Source: Xanthomonas boreopolis (GTDB lineage Bacteria > Pseudomonadota > Gammaproteobacteria > Xanthomonadales > Xanthomonadaceae). From it: a stretch of 41,211 bases of DNA. Position 1 is the first letter of the stretch. Every line of letters begins with the position of its first letter. Positions 36,181-41,211 of this stretch are shown here, one piece after another. Both the position numbers and the translations under genes were made by a program. The stretch is taken from assembly GCA_014654535.1 (NCBI GenBank), contig BNBA01000035.1, forward strand, positions 1 through 41,211. Reading direction: 5' to 3'. The notes under the pieces are model-generated. The model worked only from the letters and a program-made list of their open reading frames with translations, searched no databases and had not been told where the DNA came from.

Positions 36181-37382
36181 GCGGTGCGCAAGGCGTAGCC
36201 CTTCAGGCGCGCGGCATAGGCCTGCAGCGCGGCGATGCCGCTGGCCTCGGCCTCGTGGCACCACTGCTGCAGCTGGCGCAGGCGCTCGGCCGCGTCGTGG
36301 CTGCGCGCCTCCAGCAGTGCGGACAGGCGCGCGCGGTACTCGACCAGGGTGCGCATGCGCGGGCGCTGCTCGACCCAGGTACGCAGCTGCTCGCGCGCAT
36401 CCGGCTGCAGCCAGCGGCCGTCGTCGACCAGGCCCTTGCGCAGGCGCCGCGGCAGCAGCTGGCGCAACTTGGCGCCGGCGGCGGCGGCTTCTTCCTTCAG
36501 CGCCGGGGCGATCACGTTGCGCTGGTAGTCGGTCATCGCCTGGAAGCGGTGCGAGAGCAGCGCGCGCAGCGTGTCGGCATCGGGCACGGCGATGTTGGGG
36601 CGGATGTCGAGCTTGGGCGCCACGCGCAACACCTTGGCCAGGCGCAGCGCCTCCAGCAGGCGGATCGCGGCCCAGCCGATGTCGAACTCCCAGCGCCGCA
36701 TCGAGAAGCGCGCCGAGCTGGGGAAGGCGTGGTGGTTGTTGTGCAGTTCCTCGCCGCCGATCCACACGCCCCACGGGGTGAGGTTGGTGGAGGTATCGGC
36801 CGACTCGAAGTTGCGGTAGCCCCACCAGTGGCCGAGGCCGTTGACCACGCCGGCCGCCCAGAACGGGATCCAGGCCATCTGGATCGCCCACAGGGCCACG
36901 CCGGGCAGGCCGAACAGCAGCGCGTTGACCGCGAACAGCAGCACCGGGCCGAGGTTGGCGTGCGGCGTGTAGAGGCGGCGCTCGATCCAGTCGTCCGGCG
37001 CGCCCTTGCCGTACTGCTCGATGTCCCCGCGCATCCCGCGCGCCTCGCGGTACAGCTCCACGCCGCGCCAGAACACGCGGCCGATGCCCTTGGTCTGCGG
37101 GCTGTGCGGGTCTTCCTCGGTCTCGACCTTGGCGTGGTGCTTGCGGTGGATGGCCACCCATTCGCGAGTGATCATCGAGGTGGTCAGCCAGGTCCAGAAG
37201 CGGAAGAAGTGCGCCAGCGCCGGATGGAAGTCCACGCCGCGATGGGCCTGGCTGCGATGCAGGTACAGCGTCACCGAGAAGATCGTCAGCTGGGTGAACA
37301 CCAGCAGCACCGCGAGCATGCCCCACCAACCCGGCGCCAGCAGTCCGCCGGTGAGGAAGTGGATGATCGGGTCGGGCAACAT
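36177..37382 (-). CDS. Membrane fatty-acid (acyl-CoA type) desaturase
   Basis: Encodes 401 residues. This di-iron integral-membrane enzyme inserts a double bond, probably at delta-9, into acyl chains. The three histidine boxes are intact: HRSQAH (about 43-48), HRKHH (about 79-83) and HNNHH (about 220-224). Four membrane segments surround them (GMLAVLLVFTQLTIFSVTLYL; GPVLLFAVNALLFGLPGVALWAIQMAWIPFW). The C-terminal 120 residues are helical and charged (LKEEAAAAGAKLRQLLPRRLRKG...), longer than in minimal desaturases. MLPDPIIHFLTGG is the natural start; longer in-frame readings run into the divergent ABC gene and are shadows. It is translationally coupled to the EF-hand gene. Confidence 0.94.
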   Translation of the reverse strand: MLPDPIIHFLTGGLLAPGWWGMLAVLLVFTQLTIFSVTLYLHRSQAHRGVDFHPALAHFFRFWTWLTTSMITREWVAIHRKHHAKVETEEDPHSPQTKGIGRVFWRGVELYREARGMRGDIEQYGKGAPDDWIERRLYTPHANLGPVLLFAVNALLFGLPGVALWAIQMAWIPFWAAGVVNGLGHWWGYRNFESADTSTNLTPWGVWIGGEELHNNHHAFPSSARFSMRRWEFDIGWAAIRLLEALRLAKVLRVAPKLDIRPNIAVPDADTLRALLSHRFQAMTDYQRNVIAPALKEEAAAAGAKLRQLLPRRLRKGLVDDGRWLQPDAREQLRTWVEQRPRMRTLVEYRARLSALLEARSHDAAERLRQLQQWCHEAEASGIAALQAYAARLKGYALRTA

Positions 37383-37520
37383 GCGGAAGACTCCTGGCCG
37401 GCGGGCGGCATTCGGTGGCGCGGGGGAGAAGACATCATGGGGCGAATGGCGGCAAACTTCACCCGTCGCCGGCGTATGTCGTTCAGGCGGCCCCTTCCCG
37501 ATACCCCAGACCCCGCATTC

Positions 37521-38360
37521 ATGTCCGTTGCCGCCAGTGCCGTCGCCATTCCGCCGCCCCTGATCGAGCTCGACCGCGCCAGCGTGATGCGCGGCCAGGT
37601 CAAGGTCCTGCACGAACTCAGCCTGCGCATCGACGCCGGCCAGCACACCGCGATCCTCGGCCCCAACGGGTGCGGGAAGTCGTCCTTCATCAAGCTGATC
37701 ACCCGCGAGCTGTACCCGCTGGCGCGGGTCGGGAACGAGGCGTCGGCCAGGCCGCCGGTGAGCGTGATGGGCCAGACCCGCTGGCAGGTGGACCGGCTGC
37801 GCTCGCAGCTGGGCATCGTCACCGGCGACCTCAGCGTCAACCTGGCCGACATGCCGGGGCTGACGGTGGAGAACGCGGTGCTGTCCGGCTTCTTCGCCAG
37901 CTACGTGGTGCCGGCCCACCGCGAGGTCACCGAGGCCATGCGCGAACGCGCCGCCGAGGCCCTGGCCCTGGCCCGCGCGCTGCCGCTGCTGCACCGCCCG
38001 TACGCCGAACTGTCGGCCGGCGAGACCCGGCGCGTGCTGATCGCGCGCGCGCTGGTCAACCGTCCGCAGGCCTTGCTGCTGGACGAGCCGTCCACCGGGC
38101 TGGACCTGATCGCGCGCCAGCACTTGGTCGACACCATGCGCCACCTCGCCCAGCAGGGCATCACGCTGGTGCTGGTGACCCACCACATCGAGGAGATCGT
38201 GCCGGAGATCGAGCGGGTGATCCTGCTGCGCGCCGGGCGCATCTTCGCCGACGGCGAGCGCGATGCCCTGCTGACCGACGAGAAGCTCTCGGCGGTGTTC
38301 GACGGCCCGGTGCGGGTGCAGCAGGAGAACGGGCGTTACATGGCGGTGGTCGGGAGCTGA
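37521..38360 (+). CDS. ABC transporter ATP-binding protein
   Basis: Encodes 279 residues with a full nucleotide-binding domain: Walker A ILGPNGCGKSSFIK, Q-loop region VDRLRSQLGIVTGD, signature LSAGETRRVLIARAL, Walker B ALLLDEPSTGLD and H-loop VTHHIEEI. No permease or binding-protein gene is adjacent, so the partner is unknown. The domain resembles the ModF/YbbA-like group in which some members work without a permease; I cannot place it more precisely. The gene is divergent from the desaturase; the start at 37521 is chosen over in-frame ATG 37438, which would add a basic RRRRMSFRRP segment. Confidence 0.92.
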   Translation: MSVAASAVAIPPPLIELDRASVMRGQVKVLHELSLRIDAGQHTAILGPNGCGKSSFIKLITRELYPLARVGNEASARPPVSVMGQTRWQVDRLRSQLGIVTGDLSVNLADMPGLTVENAVLSGFFASYVVPAHREVTEAMRERAAEALALARALPLLHRPYAELSAGETRRVLIARALVNRPQALLLDEPSTGLDLIARQHLVDTMRHLAQQGITLVLVTHHIEEIVPEIERVILLRAGRIFADGERDALLTDEKLSAVFDGPVRVQQENGRYMAVVGS

Positions 38361-38397
38361 CTCGCCCCGGCGGGCTTTAAGCACCGTGGAATCCGTG

Positions 38398-38427
38398 CAG
38401 AAGCGGCTTTTGTGGGAGCGGCTTCTG
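38398..38427. repeat. Small palindrome of the TGTGGGAGCGGCTTC type
   Basis: CAGAAGC (38398-38404) and GCTTCTG (38421-38427) enclose GGCTTTTGTGGGAGCG. The TGTGGGAGCGGCTTC core is a relative of the dispersed palindrome seen at 8670 and 23929. It could terminate the ABC transporter gene. Confidence 0.45.
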
Positions 38428-38527
38428 CGAGTGTCGCTCACCGCCGCCTTACCCATGACTTCGGGCAGATGGCGACGGTCACGTCGGCGTGCCTAGACTC
38501 GCGCCATCGCACACCAGGAGCTTCGCC

Positions 38528-39544
38528 ATGGCCCAGTGGTACTTCCACGTCCCCGGACATTCCGAGCGCATCGGGCCGCTCGACGACGACGCCGCGCGCC
38601 AGCATGCCCGTCTCAACCCCGGCGCGATGGGCTGGCGCGAGGGCATGGGCGGCTGGAAGCCGGTTCGCGAGATCCCCGAACTCGGCGCCGCCGCCGGCCC
38701 GGGCGTGCCGCCGCCGCTGACCGGCAGCGGCCGGCGCGCCGACGAGATCGACTTCCGCATCATCGGCAACGACATGCAGTTCGTCGAAGTGGAACTCGAC
38801 CCCGGCGAGAGCGCGATCGGCGAGGCCGGCGCGCTGATGTACAAGGATTCCGCGGTGCAGATGGACACGGTGTTCGGCGACGGTTCGCACAGCGGCCAGG
38901 GCGGCTCCGGCGGCCTCATGGACAAGCTGCTGTCGGCCGGCAAGCGCGTGGTCACCGGCGAGAGCCTGTTCACCACCGTCTACACCCATACCGGCAGCGG
39001 CAAGGCCAAGGTCGCCTTCGCCGCCCCGTATCCCGGCACGGTGCTGGCGATCAACCTGGCCGACCACGGCGGCCGGCTGATCTGCCAGAAGGACAGCTTC
39101 CTGGCCGGCGCGCGCGGCGTGCAGCTCGGCATCGCCTTCCAGCGCAAGATCCTCACCGGCCTGTTCGGCGGCGAGGGATTCATCATGCAGAAGCTCGAGG
39201 GCGACGGCTGGGTGTTCGTGCACGCCGGCGGCACCGTGGTCGAGCGCGAACTCGCCGCCGGCGAGCGCATCGACGTGGACACCGGCTGCGTGGTCGGCTA
39301 CCACCCCACGGTCGACATGGACGTGCGCCGCGTCGCCGGGCTCAAGAGCATGTTCTTCGGCGGCGAGGGCGTGTTCCTGGCCACGCTCACCGGCCCGGGC
39401 AAGGTCTGGCTGCAATCGCTGCCGTTCTCGCGCATGGCCGGGCGCATGCTCGCCGCCGCGCCGCAGGGCGGCGGCCAGGACCGCGGCGAGGGCTCGATCC
39501 TGGGCGGGCTGGGCCGCATCCTCGACGGCGACAACCGTTTCTGA
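38528..39544 (+). CDS. GYF-domain TIGR00266 (AIM24-like) family protein
   Basis: Encodes 338 residues. Residues 1-50 (AQWYFHVPGHSERIGPLDDDAARQHARLNPGAMGWREGMGGWKPVREIPEL) match the GYF_2 (DUF4339) type domain that opens with WY and closes with a W-containing strand. Residues about 75-310 form the TIGR00266/AIM24 beta-sandwich: EVELDPGESAIGEAGALMY, GESLFTTVYTH, GGEGFIMQKLEGDGWVFVHAGG and VGYHPTVDMDVRRVAGLKSMFFGGEG. Bacterial function is unknown; mitochondrial AIM24 supports inner-membrane architecture. The tail is Gly-rich. AGGAG at 38516-38520, 7 bases before ATG, gives a firm start. Confidence 0.88.
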   Translation: MAQWYFHVPGHSERIGPLDDDAARQHARLNPGAMGWREGMGGWKPVREIPELGAAAGPGVPPPLTGSGRRADEIDFRIIGNDMQFVEVELDPGESAIGEAGALMYKDSAVQMDTVFGDGSHSGQGGSGGLMDKLLSAGKRVVTGESLFTTVYTHTGSGKAKVAFAAPYPGTVLAINLADHGGRLICQKDSFLAGARGVQLGIAFQRKILTGLFGGEGFIMQKLEGDGWVFVHAGGTVVERELAAGERIDVDTGCVVGYHPTVDMDVRRVAGLKSMFFGGEGVFLATLTGPGKVWLQSLPFSRMAGRMLAAAPQGGGQDRGEGSILGGLGRILDGDNRF

Positions 39545-39549
39545 AGCCC

Positions 39550-39588
39550 CACCGGCGCGGGCGCCGTCTTCCCGCGCCCGCGCCGGTG
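39550..39588. terminator. Strong hairpin after the AIM24-like gene
   Basis: A perfect 14-bp stem (39550-39563 with 39575-39588, 11-nt loop) begins six bases after the stop codon. The downstream side, AATCGCC, is not T-rich, so it is a terminator candidate without the usual tract. Confidence 0.55.
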
Positions 39589-39648
39589 AATCGCCGCCGC
39601 GCAGCCGGTATGCTGCCGCGCCTGTTCCGTCCATTTCCGCTGCCCACG

Positions 39649-40683
39649 ATGCGCGCGCGCTCCCTGTTGCTTCCCTTGCTGGCCGCCTCCCTGACCTGCC
39701 TGCTTGCCGGCTGCGGCGGCAACGCGCGCCCGGAACCGCCGCCGTCCGCCCCGCCCGTCCCCGCGACGCAGGCCAAGCCGGTCAAGATCGGCATCGCGCT
39801 CGGCGGCGGCGCCGCCAAGGGCTTCGCCCACATCGGCGTGATCAAGATGCTGGAAGCCAATGGCTTCGCCCCGGTCGTGGTCTCGGGCACCAGCGCCGGC
39901 AGCGTGGTCGGCGCGCTCTATGCCAGCGGCATGGACGCCTTCCAGATGCAGGAGAAGGCGGTGGCGCTGGACCAGGCCAGCATCCGCGACGTGCGCCTGT
40001 TCTCCGGCGGCCTGGTGCAGGGCCAGAAGCTGCAGGACTACGTCAACCAGCAGGTCGGCGGCAAGCCGATCGACAAGCTCGCCAAGCCGTTCGCCGCGGT
40101 CGCCACCCGCCTGGAGGACGGCGAGCGCACCGTGTTCGTGCGCGGCAACACCGGCCAGGCGGTACGCGCCTCGAGCAGCATTCCCGGCGTGTTCGAGCCG
40201 GTGACGATCGGCCAGTACCACTACGTCGACGGCGGCGTGGTCAGCCCGGTGCCGGTGGACGCCGCGCGCCAGCTCGGCGCCGAGTTCGTCGTCGCCGTGG
40301 ACATTTCCAGCAAGGCCAGCGGCAAGGCGCCGGGCGACCTGCTCGGCACCGTGAACCAGTCGATCGCGATCATGGGCCAGCGCCTGGGCGAAGCCGAGCT
40401 CAAGCGCGCCGACATCGTGATCCGGCCTAAGGTGCTGGACATCGGCGCGGCCGACTTCGCCCAGCGCAACGCCGCGATCCTGGAAGGCGAGCGCGCCGCG
40501 ATGGCGGCGATGCCGCAGATCCGCGCCGCGGTCGCGCGCCTGCAGGACCAGCGCAGCAACGCCACCCGCGCCGCCGCCAGGCAAGCCGCCGAAGCCGCCC
40601 ACCGCGAATGCCTGGAAAACCGTTCGCGCCTGAGCAAGCTGATGCGCCGCGAAGGCGACTGCCCGGCCCCGGCCGGGGACTGA
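39649..40683 (+). CDS. Patatin-like phospholipase lipoprotein
   Basis: Encodes 344 residues. The signal MRARSLLLPLLAASLTCLLAGC ends in lipobox LAGC; an in-frame ATG at 39610 adds 13 residues and is less likely. The patatin domain (about 43-240) has the oxyanion motif IALGGGAAKGFAHIG, the nucleophile motif VSGTSAGSVVG with catalytic Ser, and the catalytic Asp in HYVDGGVVSPVPV. The length and motifs match the RssA/YjjU-like group. It would cleave acyl esters of phospholipids in the envelope. The C-terminus is Ala/Arg-rich and helical. The gene follows the AIM24-like gene on the same strand with a strong hairpin between them. Confidence 0.93.
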   Translation: MRARSLLLPLLAASLTCLLAGCGGNARPEPPPSAPPVPATQAKPVKIGIALGGGAAKGFAHIGVIKMLEANGFAPVVVSGTSAGSVVGALYASGMDAFQMQEKAVALDQASIRDVRLFSGGLVQGQKLQDYVNQQVGGKPIDKLAKPFAAVATRLEDGERTVFVRGNTGQAVRASSSIPGVFEPVTIGQYHYVDGGVVSPVPVDAARQLGAEFVVAVDISSKASGKAPGDLLGTVNQSIAIMGQRLGEAELKRADIVIRPKVLDIGAADFAQRNAAILEGERAAMAAMPQIRAAVARLQDQRSNATRAAARQAAEAAHRECLENRSRLSKLMRREGDCPAPAGD

Positions 40684-41085
40684 GCGCCTCCCGAGTCGCC
40701 ACGGCTGCCCATGACCGGCAAGCCGCCGGTCCGTGGCTTGCGCGTGCCGCGGGAAAACCTGCCGTCGCTTCCGCGAAGGTCGAGTCCCGCAACGCCCACT
40801 GCACGCTGTCCGGAAGGCGCTGGGTCTTCGCATCCCCGCCATCGGACATGACCCGATGGCGTTCAGTATCGCGCGGGCCAGTGGCTCGCAAGCAGCAGCC
40901 CTTCGTCCCCGCCTTCGCGGGGATGACGATGGAGAGATCGCGAGGCTTCGCCCGTACCCTCACCCGGCGCTTCGCGCCATCTCCTCCCAAGGGGGAGAAG
41001 GGAACAGCCACTGGGTTCCCCGCCTTCGCCGGGACGACCGCAGAGACAGCGTGAAGAAACAGATGGCGGAACCAACGACGAGCCG
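40684..41085. other. Intergenic region with decayed repeats
   Basis: I find no gene in about 400 bp. Repeat-like stretches include CCCCGCCTTCGCGGGGATGA (40907-40926), a hairpin-forming member of a dispersed family, CCTCCCAAGGGGGAG near 40982-40996, and CCCCGCCTTCGCCGGG near 41016. The region abuts the IS end on its right. Confidence 0.5.
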
Positions 41086-41211
41086 CTAGAGCGTGTTATG
41101 AACTTTGAAGTATCGAAGCGGCATTACTGAGCATGAGGATGGTGAAGACGACGAAGTGGAGTCCTGCGAGGGTTTCAGGCAGGCGTTCGTAGTCACGGGC
41201 CAAGCGGCGGA
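41086..41211 (-). mobile_element. IS5-type insertion sequence, one end (partial)
   Basis: The window ends inside an element whose outer boundary is marked by CTAG (41086-41089, a plausible YTAR-type target duplicate) followed by the end sequence AGCGTGTTATGAAC. The transposase stop codon lies within this end, a compact layout common in IS5-family elements. The other end and full terminal inverted repeats are outside the window. A copy of the same 18 bases sits at 123-140. Confidence 0.75.
41096..41211 (-). CDS. IS5-family transposase, C-terminal fragment
   Basis: Reading the minus strand from the window edge gives 37 complete codons of C-terminus and a TAA stop at 41096-41098. The sequence RRLARDYERLPETLAG followed by a hydrophobic stretch and LMLSNAAS is the usual last segment of IS5-type DDE transposases (the RDYE motif, then a short helix). 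It is too short to appear as a long open frame. The catalytic domain is beyond the window, so whether the element is intact is unknown. Confidence 0.75.
   Translation of the reverse strand, partial: RRLARDYERLPETLAGLHFVVFTILMLSNAASILQSS

Overview
The window looks like a chromosomal segment of a high-GC gammaproteobacterium of the Xanthomonadaceae/Lysobacteraceae (Lysobacter, Luteimonas, Pseudoxanthomonas or Xanthomonas relatives). I base this on protein character, very GC-rich third codon positions, dispersed palindromes built on a GTGGGAGGGACTTCAGTCCC core, and an ATTGGGG/ATTCGGG heptamer array. The assignment rests on pattern recognition, not on a search. No rRNA, tRNA, CRISPR, prophage or plasmid backbone was seen. 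Most of the window is ordinary core chromosome; the mobile-type signals are at the two edges.

Layout. (1) 1-1878: a GNAT acetyltransferase whose start codon lies in an 18-bp copy of an IS-end sequence, then two tandem Cu/Zn superoxide dismutase lipoproteins on the minus strand. (2) 2036-8519: a compact plus-strand cassette of FecI-type sigma factor, FecR-type anti-sigma factor, STN-domain TonB-dependent receptor and a large secreted six-hairpin glycosidase-like protein. This is the best candidate for an under-described system: cell-surface signalling wired to what looks like carbohydrate rather than iron uptake. (3) 8877-16142: the nitrogen block on the minus strand (glnA, PII, amtB, an AmiD-like amidase, ntrB, ntrC), with a near-perfect sigma-54 promoter and paired NtrC sites before glnA and a third NtrC site at ntrB. 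(4) 16143-18845: undecaprenyl-diphosphate phosphatase, a META/DUF4377 lipoprotein and a PEBP-family protein. (5) 18952-23761: a TPR protein with a degenerate sulfotransferase-like domain, a YheT-type hydrolase, a PlsC-type acyltransferase and a hotdog thioesterase whose ATG abuts 17 heptamer repeats. (6) 24044-28851: a minus-strand run of AEC transporter, orphan ParA-type ATPase, SixA-type phosphatase, YceI protein and phospholipase-D lipoprotein. (7) 28929-33342: a small TPR protein divergent from a fused 1202-residue indolepyruvate ferredoxin oxidoreductase. (8) 33414-37382: fatty-acid desaturase, EF-hand protein, egtB and egtD on the minus strand. (9) 37521-40683: an ABC ATPase, a GYF-TIGR00266 (AIM24-like) protein and a patatin-like lipoprotein. 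(10) 41086-41211: the end of an IS5-type element with the transposase C-terminus.

How genes work together. NtrB/NtrC, PII, AmtB and GlnA form a complete ammonium sensing, uptake and assimilation module whose regulatory DNA can be read directly. The sigma/anti-sigma/receptor/hydrolase genes probably form one inducible uptake unit. EgtB and EgtD carry out the first committed steps of ergothioneine synthesis and, with the two SodC lipoproteins, point to oxidative-stress defence. Several gene pairs overlap by 4 bp (GTGA or ATGA), which fixes GTG starts for the phospholipase-D and EF-hand genes.
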